From Planotetraspora phitsanulokensis (GTDB taxonomy: Bacteria > Actinomycetota > Actinomycetes > Streptosporangiales > Streptosporangiaceae): a DNA stretch of 64,000 bases. The notes below the pieces were generated by a model. It worked only from the letters and a program-made list of their open reading frames with translations, ran no database searches and had not been told where the DNA came from. This document shows positions 1 through 9,247 of the stretch, one piece after another. A program made the translations under genes and the position numbers. The DNA lies in assembly GCF_016863295.1 (NCBI RefSeq), contig NZ_BOOP01000028.1, forward strand, positions 62,001 to 126,000, given 5' to 3'. Every line of letters starts with the position of its first letter. Position 1 is the stretch's first letter.

Positions 1-2150
1 GAGCCGGGCATGGCGGTCGCGTCGGCCTCCGACGACGACGCCCGCACAGCGGCGATCTCCAGCAACTGGGCCGTCGACTGGAAGGGCTCCCAGGAGGGGT
101 CGGTGAGGTCAGGACCCGACGCGGTCTCCCCGGGCGTGAGGGTGGCGCCGGCGACCTGTCTCAGGTCGCTCAGCTCGACGTCGGTCTTCCTCAGCGTGTC
201 GGTGAGGACCGTGTCGTACGCGGGGATCGCCGAGGCGCCGGGATCGTCGCCGAGGACGACGGGCCGGTCGTCGGGCAGCAGGCCCTGCTCCGCCAGGTCG
301 AGGACCGCCTCGGGGGCTCCTCCCACGCGCAGGGCGCCCGCCACCGGCACGGTGCCGATCAGTGGGGCCGCCTTCTCCACCCGGTAGATCTCCAGGGCGG
401 TGTAGGGCTGGTCGAGCCAGCTCGAGGCGATGGTGCCGAGCCGCTCTCCGACTGCCGGGCCGAACCGTTTGACCAGCGTGATCCCGGGTGAGTCCTCGAT
501 GGCCTGATGGACGCGCGCGGGCCAGGCCGTGCCGATGGTGCGGCGCTCGAGGTCGTTGCGCACCACCAGGTAGCCGACCCCGATCCGGCGCAGCGTCTCG
601 GTGAGCCCGGCCGAGCCCTGTCCCGAGGCGAAGCGGTCGTCGATGGCCGCCAGCAGCCTGCTGGATCCCGCCGACCCCCAGGGGACGATGGTGTGCGTCG
701 CCCATCGGGCCGTGAGTAGCGGCTGGAGGGGCTCGTCCAGCGGGCGTCCCCACTGGTACTCGCCGCGTTTGGAGCCGGGAACGGCCAGGACCATCTGGTC
801 GCCGGCGTTCTCGTCGAGCCACGTGGTCGCCTGCTTCCAGTAGCCCGGGATCTCCGTGAACGACCCGGACGGCGCGAGCCCCTCCGCGACGATCGGCACG
901 CAGGTCACCGCGACCATCGCCGCGCCGGCGGCCGTCAGCGGCAGCCGGGCGCGCGGCCTGACCAGGCAGAGCAGCCCGGCTAGCCCGAGTACGACGGGCA
1001 GCCGGATCAGCGCGTCGAACTTGTGGAGGTTGCGGAACGCCGCGAGCGGCCCGTCGAGCGCCTGCACGACGGCGTCGTTCAGCGGGCCCGCGACGGCGCT
1101 CGCGTGACCGGCCGCCACGATCGCCACGCCCACGAGAAGCGTGATGAGCAGAAAGGACCGTTCCGGCAGGCTCCGCATGGCCAGACCGGCCAGCCCGAGC
1201 CCCGCGAGCAGGACGGTGACCACGATCAGCCACGGGCTGAAGGCCTGCTGGTAGGCCCCCGCCATCCACGGCTGGCCGTCCACCGACAGGAACGCCAGCC
1301 AGCTCGAGGTGCCGCGCAGGACGTTGGTCAGCGACGTCACGCCGGTCGTCGCGGTGGCGTTCTCGATGAACGGGAGGAAGGAGAAGACGTAGCGGCCCAT
1401 GACGAGCAGCGGGACCGCCCACCAGAACGACACCGCCGCGATCAGGACGCACCACCACGCCATCAGCCGGCGGCGCAGCGGCCCGCGAGCCCGGGTCAGC
1501 AGATAGAGGGCGGGCGCGACGAGGACGGCGAGCTCCGCCGTGGCGTTGACGCCGCCGCAGAAGAGGAACGCGACAGCCGACAGCGCGGCGGCCCTGCGCG
1601 GTCCCGTCGTCCCCTCCGCGCCCCGGACCAGCGGAAGCATGATCCACGGCATCAGGGCGCTGGGCAGGAACTCGGAGGAGTTGATCCCGATCAGCGCCTG
1701 TGCGTGCGGCGCCAGCGCGTACGCGAGACCGGCGAGGATGCGTGTGTTGGGCGTGCCGATCCGCAGCGCCCGGGCGAGTTGTACCACTCCGAGGAAGGCG
1801 GCGCAGAGCACGAACGACATCCACAGCCGCTGAACGTTCCACGCGGGCATGTCGAGCTTGAGCCACAGCGCGTAGAAGGGCCCCATCGGGAACAGGTAGC
1901 CGTAGGCCTGGTTCTGCAGGTGACCGAAGTAGTCGTCGTCCCACAGGTGCAGCGCCCGGCTGAGGAAGCGCAGCGGATCGACCGCCATGTCGAGCTTGGT
2001 CTCGGCGATGATCTTCTCGGTGGCGGTGTTGAACGCGATCGCGCCGAGGAGCAGGCATCCGGCGAGCAGCCGCAGCCGATGCCGGAACCGTTCGGCGTAC
2101 GAATCCGCCTTCTCGGGCGCCAGCTGGCCGATCCAGTTGGCAACCGTCAC
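1..2150 (-). CDS. aftD: AftD-like alpha-(1->3)-arabinofuranosyltransferase (DUF3367 family), C-terminus outside window
   Basis: Polytopic GT-C type membrane glycosyltransferase; relatives transfer arabinofuranose from decaprenyl-phosphate-arabinose outside the membrane. From the GTG at 2150 the frame stays open to base 1, giving 716 codons; the stop lies outside the window. The N-terminus has the family landmarks DPLRFLSRALHLWD, QNQAYGYLFPMGPFYALW and AGLAYALAPHAQALIG between about residues 40 and 150, with many hydrophobic segments. The start overlaps the stop of the upstream GT4 gene by 4 bp (GTGA), so the two are translationally coupled. The family assignment is from remembered motif similarity; donor and acceptor are unknown, because these organisms are not known to build mycolyl-arabinogalactan. 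Confidence 0.8.
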   Translation of the reverse strand, partial: MTVANWIGQLAPEKADSYAERFRHRLRLLAGCLLLGAIAFNTATEKIIAETKLDMAVDPLRFLSRALHLWDDDYFGHLQNQAYGYLFPMGPFYALWLKLDMPAWNVQRLWMSFVLCAAFLGVVQLARALRIGTPNTRILAGLAYALAPHAQALIGINSSEFLPSALMPWIMLPLVRGAEGTTGPRRAAALSAVAFLFCGGVNATAELAVLVAPALYLLTRARGPLRRRLMAWWCVLIAAVSFWWAVPLLVMGRYVFSFLPFIENATATTGVTSLTNVLRGTSSWLAFLSVDGQPWMAGAYQQAFSPWLIVVTVLLAGLGLAGLAMRSLPERSFLLITLLVGVAIVAAGHASAVAGPLNDAVVQALDGPLAAFRNLHKFDALIRLPVVLGLAGLLCLVRPRARLPLTAAGAAMVAVTCVPIVAEGLAPSGSFTEIPGYWKQATTWLDENAGDQMVLAVPGSKRGEYQWGRPLDEPLQPLLTARWATHTIVPWGSAGSSRLLAAIDDRFASGQGSAGLTETLRRIGVGYLVVRNDLERRTIGTAWPARVHQAIEDSPGITLVKRFGPAVGERLGTIASSWLDQPYTALEIYRVEKAAPLIGTVPVAGALRVGGAPEAVLDLAEQGLLPDDRPVVLGDDPGASAIPAYDTVLTDTLRKTDVELSDLRQVAGATLTPGETASGPDLTDPSWEPFQSTAQLLEIAAVRASSSEADATAMPG

Positions 2151-3406
2151 TGGGCCGCTCCGCGGGAGGGGGGAACAGAGCCTCGTACGTCCAGCTCTGT
2201 GGCAATTAGTGCAGTCATGCTAGCGCCGGTCTTCCCCCACGTGAACTCACGCGCCCACATCCGGCATGCGGCCCCCATGCGCGCCCGCGTACGGGGGTCC
2301 TCGAGCTCCTTCAGCGCGAGCCTGACGACGTCGGCGAGGGTCTCCCCGTCGCGGACCAGCCAGCCGGTGACGCCGTGCCGCACCGAGTCGCGAAGGCCCG
2401 CGACGTCGTAGGCCACTGTGGGCACGCCGAGCGCCGCCGCCTCGATGACGGTCAGCCCCCAGCCCTCGAACTCGGACGCGGTGACGTTGAGACGGGCGCC
2501 GCTGAGCACGGCGTTCTTGTCCGCCTCGGAGAGGAAGCCGCGCAGGTGCACCCGTCCGGCCACGTCGGGCTCGTCGGCGCGGGCCGCGAGCGGGCCGGAC
2601 TCGGGACCGCGCCCGACGACGTGGACGTGCAGCCCAGGCCAGTCGCCCGCCAGGTCCGCCGCCAGCGCGACCACCCGTTCCACGCGCTTGTGGCCGACCA
2701 GCCGGCCGAGGTAGACGACGGCCGGGTCGCCCGGCACCTCGTCACGGGCGACGGGCCGGGCGACCGGGCTGCCGTTCGGGACGATCTCGATCGGCGCGAG
2801 CCAGCGCAGCCGTTCACGCAACTCGGCGGCCGACGACTCCGACACGGTGACGGTGCGGCAGCGCCGGTAGATCAGCCGGGCGATCGGCCCCTCGATGAAG
2901 CATCCGATCCGGGCGATGCGGCGGGAGAAGAACGCGTAGAACTGGCGGTCGTGCACGTGGTGGATGAGGGAGATGACCCGGGTCCGGCGCGACACCACCA
3001 CGGGGGCGAAGAACGGGATGCCGTTCATGCAGTCGATCACCAGGTCGAAGCGCCTGCGCCTCGCCAGCAGCCACAGCGGGACGAGCAGGTAGACGAGGTA
3101 GCGGTTGCCCATCCTCCGCAACTCGACGCCGTCACGGCGCTCGGAGCGCGGCTGCCCGGGCTCCCGGCTCGTCGCGAAGTGCACCTGCGCGCCCTGGCCG
3201 ACGAGATGGATGGAGATCTGCCAGGCGTACTCCTCCGCGCCGCCGGCGACCGACTGGCCCGGCTCGCGGAAGTTCAGCAGGGCGACGCGCACGCCGCGGA
3301 GCGAGGGCGCGGACTCGGATCGGCCGGCGGTCAGCTGAGGACGGTCGGACTGCGGCGGAGACGAGGCGCGCCCCACGGGCTTCGCGTTCGCCTCCTGTGC
3401 GACCAC
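2147..3406 (-). CDS. GT4-family glycosyltransferase
   Basis: Cytoplasmic retaining GT-B glycosyltransferase, 419 residues. The acceptor half opens with VRVALLNFREPGQSVAGGAE, a glycine-rich first strand/loop. The donor half contains VVYLGRLVGHKRV and SEFEGWGLTVIEAAALGVPT, the E-x7-E type motif of GT4 enzymes. GTG at 3406 was chosen because AAGGAG sits 5 bases upstream at 3412-3417; the frame extends to a TTG at 3463 without a ribosome site. It is coupled to the AftD-like gene by a 4-bp overlap and probably acts in the same envelope polysaccharide or glycolipid pathway. Substrate unknown. Confidence 0.85.
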   Translation of the reverse strand: MVAQEANAKPVGRASSPPQSDRPQLTAGRSESAPSLRGVRVALLNFREPGQSVAGGAEEYAWQISIHLVGQGAQVHFATSREPGQPRSERRDGVELRRMGNRYLVYLLVPLWLLARRRRFDLVIDCMNGIPFFAPVVVSRRTRVISLIHHVHDRQFYAFFSRRIARIGCFIEGPIARLIYRRCRTVTVSESSAAELRERLRWLAPIEIVPNGSPVARPVARDEVPGDPAVVYLGRLVGHKRVERVVALAADLAGDWPGLHVHVVGRGPESGPLAARADEPDVAGRVHLRGFLSEADKNAVLSGARLNVTASEFEGWGLTVIEAAALGVPTVAYDVAGLRDSVRHGVTGWLVRDGETLADVVRLALKELEDPRTRARMGAACRMWAREFTWGKTGASMTALIATELDVRGSVPPSRGAAQ

Positions 3407-3657
3407 TACCACTCCTTCGGGTGACACCTCGCGGGGCGATCCAGTCGTGGTCGCGGGTTGCAAGGACGCTGAAAAGGACGGAAAACGGCGGCGGCGACCC
3501 GGATCCGGGCATGACGGAATGAGGACCCGGCATGACCGGGTCCATCCGCCGGTGACTCATCGGCCGTCCGCACCGCCGCAGGGACGGCGGGCGCGGCCCG
3601 TCAGGGTGGGCCGCGGCTCAGTGAGGGAGGGCCCCCGGGGAAGGAGGGCCCGCCGGC

Positions 3658-3789
3658 TCATCTTTCGCCGTAGTTGTAAAGAGGCTTGTTCGGCGGCGCC
3701 GGGGCAGGCGAAGCCACGTTGACAACCGCCACTGAGGCGAGGCCGGCGAGCACAGCCCCGACCACCAAAGCGGCTAGCACCTTCAACAC
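3658..3789 (-). CDS. DUF2613-family small membrane/secreted protein (43 aa)
   Basis: A 43-residue protein starting at GTG 3789 with GGAGGGAG upstream. It begins VLKVLAALVVGAVLAG, a single hydrophobic helix, and ends in the family signature NKPLYNYGER. Members of this micro-protein family (mycobacterial Rv0236A as I remember it) sit next to aftD, as here, so a role with the AftD-like enzyme is likely by context. Function is unknown. The protein is short enough for automated annotation to miss. Confidence 0.8.
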   Translation of the reverse strand: MLKVLAALVVGAVLAGLASVAVVNVASPAPAPPNKPLYNYGER

Positions 3790-3904
3790 GAATGCTTCTC
3801 CCTCCACGTGCGGAATCCGCAGTGGGCCGAGACTAGAACGTGATCCAGGTCATAATCCATAGCATTCGTCAAACCGTGATGAAAAACGTTACTCACGGGT
3901 ATTG

Positions 3905-3931
3905 CACATAAAAACGGTGGGAACCGCCTCA
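3905..3931 (-). terminator. Weak Rho-independent-type terminator after the polytopic membrane protein gene
   Basis: Read on the minus strand, CGGT-TCCC-ACCG is followed by five T residues, starting in the last codons of the membrane protein gene that ends at 3929. The stem is short, so its strength is doubtful. The 139-bp gap to 3789 otherwise holds only the presumed promoter of the DUF2613 gene. Confidence 0.4.
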
Positions 3932-5488
3932 CAACCGCATCAAGAGCAGGTCGTCGTCCCGCCAGACGGGAATCGCTCCAGGTAGCCGAGATAGAAACGC
4001 GTTCTGGTTTTGTCCTTCCACCAGGACAAAACGCACGCCCTCTCCGGCGAACGCCGCGGTCAACGGACCCCGCCCGGCGACCAGGGCCCCGATTCTGCGG
4101 TTCAGCGGATCCTCCGAGTCCACCCGGATGCGCCCTCCACCGGGAAGGCCCACCACCAGCGCGTCGTCCCACACCACCCGCCGCGCGAACGACTTGGTCG
4201 CCGGGTCGAGCACCACCCGGCCGCCGTTCCAGCCGAACGCCCGGTAGGCCCCCCACGGCAGCGTCACCAGCGCGCCCGGCGCCGGATCGCGGTTGACGAT
4301 CGCCTGTACGGCCCGCCAGCCGTCCGGGTACTCGGCCGAGCCGAGCCTCCCGAAGGCCCCCAGGGCGAAGGTCGGGAGGGCGAGCACGGGCACGACGACC
4401 GCCGCCACGGCGAACCGGCCGAGCACGGCCCGGTCCAGCCAGGCCACCGCGGCGGCGAACCCGACGGCCAGCAGCAGGGCGAACGGCGCGATGTACAGCT
4501 GGCCGTCGCGGAACGGCCCGAACCCGGACCACATCCCCATCAACCCCCGGAGGACGCCCGGGGCGAACGCTCCCGTGCACGCGATGACCAGCCCGGCTGC
4601 CGCGGCGACCGCGAGGCCGCGGGCGTACGGCTCGCCTTCCTGGGCGCGGTCGCGGCGAGCCTGCCGTACGAACCCGGCGAGGGCGACGGCGGTCAGTGCG
4701 AGCCGGACGGCGGCCGTCCCCCAGGAGTCCTGCCCCGGGACTCCGGCCTCGGCGTTCCAGATGCCGCCCAGCGAGAGCAGGCTGCCCAGCGTCCCGAACG
4801 GCCCGTCCGCCCTGGGTGCGAACGCCGCGACCCCGGCCGGGTCGGCGACCGCGTCCGAGCGCAGGGCAGGCACCAGCCACGGCAGACTGAGCACCGCCAT
4901 CGTGGCCGCGCTCCCGGCGAGCCGGCGCACACGGGCCCGCCATCCGTCCGCGGTTCGGAACGCCGCCACCGGCAGCACGGCCACAGCGGTCACGAGCATG
5001 GCCTGGAAGCCCCCGACGGCGGCCGGGAGCAGCGCGGCGGCCAGGCGAAGCACCCCGCCCCGCGCCGCCGCCCGCACGGCCCAGGGAAGGCCCGCGAAGC
5101 CGAGGAGCAGCGCCCACTGCCCGAGCAGCAGGCGCTGGGCGAGGTAGGCGTTCCAGGCGTAGAACACGGCGGCCGCGAGGCGGGCGGCCGTCCTGTCCGC
5201 GGGGACGAGAGCCGCCGCCCCCGCGGCGGCCAGCACGAAGATCCCCAGCAGGACGGCCTTCTGCACGACCTGCCCGGGAAGGATCGCCGACAGGAGCGCG
5301 ACGACCTGGTCGCTCGGCACCGCCCGGGGGAACCCCCCGCCGTGGGACCCCCATACCGGGTCGGGCACGAACACCATGTCGTAGCGCAGCGTGAAGCCCG
5401 GCCCCAGCGCCGGCCCCAGCGCGAGCAGGCCGAGGACGAGCCCCAGTGCGGCCGGTGCGAGACGCACGAAAGGGGAGGACGGCCGCAT
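3929..5488 (-). CDS. Polytopic membrane protein, possible GT-C-like protein
   Basis: About 519 residues with a dozen or so hydrophobic segments (for example LAPAALGLVLGLLALGPAL near the N-terminus and PFALLLAVGFAAAVAWL in the second half), separated by a soluble loop with NAEAGVPGQDSWG and a soluble C-terminal part. This layout resembles GT-C glycosyltransferases or polymer-assembly membrane proteins. I recognise no specific family. It heads the same-strand series DUF2613-GT4-AftD, which suggests an envelope-glycan role. ATG 5488 was preferred because TAGCCT lies 7 bases upstream (leaderless pattern); ATGs at 5509 and 5527 are alternatives. Confidence 0.65.
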   Translation of the reverse strand: MRPSSPFVRLAPAALGLVLGLLALGPALGPGFTLRYDMVFVPDPVWGSHGGGFPRAVPSDQVVALLSAILPGQVVQKAVLLGIFVLAAAGAAALVPADRTAARLAAAVFYAWNAYLAQRLLLGQWALLLGFAGLPWAVRAAARGGVLRLAAALLPAAVGGFQAMLVTAVAVLPVAAFRTADGWRARVRRLAGSAATMAVLSLPWLVPALRSDAVADPAGVAAFAPRADGPFGTLGSLLSLGGIWNAEAGVPGQDSWGTAAVRLALTAVALAGFVRQARRDRAQEGEPYARGLAVAAAAGLVIACTGAFAPGVLRGLMGMWSGFGPFRDGQLYIAPFALLLAVGFAAAVAWLDRAVLGRFAVAAVVVPVLALPTFALGAFGRLGSAEYPDGWRAVQAIVNRDPAPGALVTLPWGAYRAFGWNGGRVVLDPATKSFARRVVWDDALVVGLPGGGRIRVDSEDPLNRRIGALVAGRGPLTAAFAGEGVRFVLVEGQNQNAFLSRLPGAIPVWRDDDLLLMRL

Positions 5489-5540
5489 GCCGTACAGGCT
5501 AGGGCTCATCCCCTCAGAACAGGCCATGACGGATGTATCA

Positions 5541-5587
5541 CGGCGGTCACGCGGCCGGAAGAGGGAAGACCCGCCGCGTGACCGCCG
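5541..5587 (-). terminator. Strong hairpin terminator downstream of the acyl-CoA dehydrogenase gene
   Basis: Perfect 14-bp inverted repeat: CGGCGGTCACGCGG at 5541-5554 pairs with 5574-5587, with a 19-base loop. It lies 3 bases past the stop of the acyl-CoA dehydrogenase gene. There is no T-tract, which is common for actinomycete terminators. Confidence 0.65.
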
Positions 5588-5590
5588 AGA

Positions 5591-7798
5591 CTATTTGCCG
5601 GGCTCGGGGTCGCGCGGCAGGCCCAGCATGCGCTCGCCGATGATGTTGAGCTGCACCTCGGTCGTTCCGCCGTAGATCGTCATCGCGCGGGTGGCGAGGA
5701 CGGCACGGTTCCAGTAGCCCGCGTCGCCGAGCTTCCAGTCGGCCGCGATGACCGCTCCGGAGCCGAGCAGGTCGACGGCCGTCTCCGACACGTGCTGCGC
5801 GTGGGAGGTGGACAGCAGCTTGCGCACCGACGCGTCGGCGCCGGGCTCCGCGCCCGCGAGCTGCTTGAGCGTCACACGCAGGGACAGCGCGTTGATCGAG
5901 TGCCCCTCGCACACCACGGCGGCCAGTTGCCGCCGCTCCACCGCCGTCAGCTCCCGGCCGAGCCTGCCCACCAGCCCGAGGAGGTCGGGCACCGAGGCGC
6001 CGGTCCCGCCGGAACCCGCCGACAGCGACACACGCTCGTTCGAGAGCGTGTTGCGCGCCACCTTCCAGCCTTCGTCGACGTTGCCGACCACGAGGTCGTC
6101 GGGCACGAAGACGTCGTCGAGGAAGACCTCGTTGAACAGGTTCTCCCCCGTCATCTCGGTCAGCGGCCGGACGGTGACGCCGGGCCCCTTCATGTCGACG
6201 AGGAAGTAGGTGATGCCGTCGTGCTTGGGCTTCGAGCCGTCCGACCGGGCGATGCAGATGCCCCATTCGGCCACGTGGGCGACCGACGTCCAGATCTTCT
6301 GGCCGTTGAGCTTCCAGCCGCCCTCGACCTTCTCGGCCTTCATCTGCAGCGAGGCGAGGTCGGAACCCGCGCCGGGCTCGGAGAACAGCTGGCACCAGAC
6401 CGTCTCGCCGCTCAGCGTCTTGGGCAGGAACCGCTCCTGCTGCTCCGGCGTGCCGTAGGAGACGATGGAGGGGACCACCCACGCACCGATGATCATCTGC
6501 GGCAGCTTGATCTTGGCCGCGCGGATCTCCTGGTGGATGAGCACCTGCTCCAGCGGCGTCGCGTTACGGCCCCACGGCTTCGGCAGGTGCGGCATGACGA
6601 AACCGGCGGCGGCCAGCGCCCGCTTCTGCTCGACGCCCTCCAGGGCCGCGATCTCGGCCAGCTCGGCGCGGATGTCGGCCCGCAGCGCCTCGGCCTCCTC
6701 GGGCAGGTCGATCTCCATGTCGCGCGTCACCCCGTCCAGCGCGAGCGAGGCGACGGTCTCGGCCCAGTCCGCGGACGTCCCCAGCAACGCCCGGATCGTG
6801 AGCGCCCGCCGGTAGTAGAGGTGCGCCTCGTGCTCGAAGGTGTAGCCGATGCCGCCGAAGATCTGGATGGCGTCCTTGGCGCACTGCACCGCCGCGTCGG
6901 GAGCCGTCACCCCGGCGATCGCCGCCGCGTAGGCGAGCTCGTCCCCGGTCGCCCTCGTGGCGTCCCAGACGGTCGCCCTCGCCTGCTCGAGCGCGACGAG
7001 CATCCGGGAGAGCTTGTGCTTGACACCCTGGAACTGCCCGATCGGCCGGCCGAACTGGACCCGGACCTTGGCGTAGTCGGCCGCGGCCGCCACGCACCAG
7101 GCCGCGACGCCGATCGCGTCGGCGCCGAGGACGATCGCCGCGAGGTTCAGCACGTCGGGGCCTTCGAGCCCGTCGAGGATCCGCTCCTCCGGTACGGCCA
7201 GCGCCTCGACCTCCACCTTCGCGACACCGCGGGTGAGGTCGAGAGGTCGTGCCGGAGTGACCGTCGCCTGGGCGGCGTCGATCGCCACCCACTCCTCGCC
7301 GAGGTTCGTCGAGACCGGCAGGACGAGCACGTCGGCGAGAGCCGCCCCGAGGACGGGCTCGGCGGCGCCGCTGATCGTCAGCGTGCCCCCCTCGCGCACG
7401 CCCGTCAGGGAGCCTCCCAGCGCGACCGCGCCGGTCAGCGAGCCGTCCGCGAGACCGGGGAGCAGTTCGGCGTGCGCCTTGCCGCTGGACGCGAGGATCG
7501 CCGCACCCGCCAGGACGGTCGGCACCAGCGGCCCGGGGGCCACCCGCTCGGACAGCGCCTCGATCACGACGGCGGCCTCGAGCAGGCCGTAGCCGGAGCC
7601 GCCGTGCTCCTCGGGGATGTGCAGCCCGAGCAGACCCTGGTCGGCGAGGCCCGCCCAGAAGGCCGGCCGCTCCTCGGTGCCCGAGCCGTTCAGGTCGCCG
7701 ACGGCGCCGCGGACCACCTCGACGGGAATGTTCCGTTCGGCCCATCCCGCCACCGACTCGCGGAGCGCCTCGTGCTCCTCGCTCAGCCCGATCGCCAT
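5591..7798 (-). CDS. Acyl-CoA dehydrogenase, tandem two-domain (FadE-type)
   Basis: 735 residues, about twice the size of a normal acyl-CoA dehydrogenase, as in the long mycobacterial FadE proteins. The first half (about 1-350) ends with the family segment QIFGGIGYTFEHEAHLYYRR. The second half (about 380-735) has the FAD/substrate region CQLFSEPGAGSDLASL, then KLNGQKIWTS and the C-terminal TIYGGTTEVQLNIIGERML. It should catalyse FAD-dependent alpha,beta-dehydrogenation of an acyl-CoA, possibly a sterol or branched chain, which is an inference. ATG 7798 has GGAGG 7 bases upstream. The gene stands alone with a strong terminator downstream and operator-like repeats upstream. Confidence 0.9.
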   Translation of the reverse strand: MAIGLSEEHEALRESVAGWAERNIPVEVVRGAVGDLNGSGTEERPAFWAGLADQGLLGLHIPEEHGGSGYGLLEAAVVIEALSERVAPGPLVPTVLAGAAILASSGKAHAELLPGLADGSLTGAVALGGSLTGVREGGTLTISGAAEPVLGAALADVLVLPVSTNLGEEWVAIDAAQATVTPARPLDLTRGVAKVEVEALAVPEERILDGLEGPDVLNLAAIVLGADAIGVAAWCVAAAADYAKVRVQFGRPIGQFQGVKHKLSRMLVALEQARATVWDATRATGDELAYAAAIAGVTAPDAAVQCAKDAIQIFGGIGYTFEHEAHLYYRRALTIRALLGTSADWAETVASLALDGVTRDMEIDLPEEAEALRADIRAELAEIAALEGVEQKRALAAAGFVMPHLPKPWGRNATPLEQVLIHQEIRAAKIKLPQMIIGAWVVPSIVSYGTPEQQERFLPKTLSGETVWCQLFSEPGAGSDLASLQMKAEKVEGGWKLNGQKIWTSVAHVAEWGICIARSDGSKPKHDGITYFLVDMKGPGVTVRPLTEMTGENLFNEVFLDDVFVPDDLVVGNVDEGWKVARNTLSNERVSLSAGSGGTGASVPDLLGLVGRLGRELTAVERRQLAAVVCEGHSINALSLRVTLKQLAGAEPGADASVRKLLSTSHAQHVSETAVDLLGSGAVIAADWKLGDAGYWNRAVLATRAMTIYGGTTEVQLNIIGERMLGLPRDPEPGK

Positions 7799-7824
7799 GT
7801 GATTCCTCCACCACTAGACCCTTA

Positions 7825-7850
7825 TAGAACCATATTCTAGAACTAGGTTC
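7825..7850 (-). promoter_or_regulatory. Tandem operator-like inverted repeats upstream of the acyl-CoA dehydrogenase
   Basis: TAGAA-CCATA-TTCTA (7825-7839) is a perfect 5-bp inverted repeat and GAAC-TAG-GTTC (7840-7850) a 4-bp one directly beside it. TAGAAC occurs at 7825 and 7838, 13 bp apart. The block lies 27-52 bp before the start codon, where a TetR-type fatty-acid regulator could block the promoter. The rest of the 290-bp gap to the HtrA-like gene shows no feature I can support. Confidence 0.5.
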
Positions 7851-8088
7851 GCGGGCTAGATCGAGCGGACGCTCACCCCTGAGCGTTCAGGTCGCGGAGC
7901 AGGGCCTCCCCGTGAAGGCGAGCGGATCACGTCACGAAAGGCGGCGATCGCCGGCCCCCGAGTCACGCTTCGGCCACCTTCCACCGATGTTCGCCGAATG
8001 CCCTCGCGATGGAACGGGCCAGGTCACCGCCATGTCCACCCGGGCGCGTTGCGTGGATACCCGTCGCCTGCACGGATAGACAGGGACC

Positions 8089-9162
8089 ATGGATTTCTCA
8101 CGGGGGGCCGCCCGCGTCGCGGCGGCGCTGACGATGGTCGCGATCTCCTCCTGCGGAGGCGGCACGGACAGCCTGGAAACCGCTCCCGCCGCACGGTCGA
8201 CGGCCACGTCGATTCCGCCGGGCGCCCCCAACGCGGTCGCGCTCGAAAACGCCATCGAGCAGGTGATCAAGAAGGTCCTCCCGTCCATCGTCCAGATCAC
8301 CACGGCGCAGGGTCTCGGGTCCGGGATCGTGTACGACACGAAGGGCCACATCGTGACGAACGCCCATGTCGTGGGCACGGCCCGCGAGTTCCAGGTCACG
8401 CTCGCGAGCGGCGGCCAGCCGAGGAAGGCCACCCTCGTCAACACCTTCCGCGCCGGCGACCTGGCGATGATCAGGGTCGAGGACGCCCACGGGCTGACCC
8501 CCGCGTCCTTCGGCCGCTCGGCGCACCTCCAGGTCGGCCAGATCGTGCTCGCCATGGGCAACCCGCTGGGCTTCTCCGGCAGCGTGACCCAGGGCATCGT
8601 GTCCGCCCTCGGGCGCACGGTGTCCGGCCGGGGGCCGAACGGCACGCCCGGCGCCACGATCACCAACGCCATCCAGACGTCGGCCCCCATCAACCCGGGC
8701 AACAGCGGAGGGGCGCTCGTCGACATGGCGGGTCAGGTGATCGGCATCCCGACGTTGTCGGCGGTCGATCCCGAACAGGGGGCGGCGCCCGGCATCGGGT
8801 TCGCCATCCCCAGCGACACCGCCACCGACGTCGCCGGCCAGATCATCAAGTACGGCCGGGTCGTCAACAGCCGCCGCGCCGCTCTGGGCGTCCGCGTGGG
8901 CACGGCCGTCGACACCGGCGGGAACCCGATCGGGGCCGTGGTGGGCGCGGTGACGCCGGGCAGCGGGGCGACGAAGGCCGGGATCAAGCCGGGTGACGTC
9001 ATCGTCAGCATCGACGGCACCCCCACGCCGACCTCCAACGCCCTCTCCCAGGTGCTCGCCACGCTGAAGCCGGGGAACCGGGTCAAGGTCCAACTCCTCC
9101 ACCCGACCGGTCAGATCACCACCGTCACGGTCGAGCTCAGCGAGCTGCCGTCCAGCGGCTAG
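8089..9162 (+). CDS. HtrA/DegP-like S1C serine protease lipoprotein with PDZ domain
   Basis: 357 residues. The signal peptide ends in a lipobox-like ISSC with lipidated Cys22, so it is probably membrane-anchored outside the cell. The trypsin-like domain has the full triad: His93 in VTNAHVV, Asp124 in AGDLAM and Ser206 in NPGNSGG. A single PDZ domain follows from about residue 265 (AALGVRVG to KPGDVIVSIDG). Such proteases degrade misfolded envelope proteins. It is shorter than membrane-spanning actinobacterial HtrA/PepD proteins and lacks a cytoplasmic N-terminus. It lies upstream of and codirectional with the deaminase gene, 85 bp apart, with no obvious functional link. Confidence 0.88.
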   Translation: MDFSRGAARVAAALTMVAISSCGGGTDSLETAPAARSTATSIPPGAPNAVALENAIEQVIKKVLPSIVQITTAQGLGSGIVYDTKGHIVTNAHVVGTAREFQVTLASGGQPRKATLVNTFRAGDLAMIRVEDAHGLTPASFGRSAHLQVGQIVLAMGNPLGFSGSVTQGIVSALGRTVSGRGPNGTPGATITNAIQTSAPINPGNSGGALVDMAGQVIGIPTLSAVDPEQGAAPGIGFAIPSDTATDVAGQIIKYGRVVNSRRAALGVRVGTAVDTGGNPIGAVVGAVTPGSGATKAGIKPGDVIVSIDGTPTPTSNALSQVLATLKPGNRVKVQLLHPTGQITTVTVELSELPSSG

Positions 9163-9247
9163 GCCGAACGGACAATCCTGACAAAATAGTGCGAGAAACG
9201 ACGATTTCGCTTGGTGAGGGGCCAGGCGCCCTTGTTACGGTCGTGCC

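Noticed and set aside
7825-7850. KstR-type (sterol) operator upstream of the acyl-CoA dehydrogenase.
   Set aside because: The remembered consensus TNNAACNNGTTNNA needs 2 bases between AAC and GTT; the best match here has 3 and asymmetric flanks.
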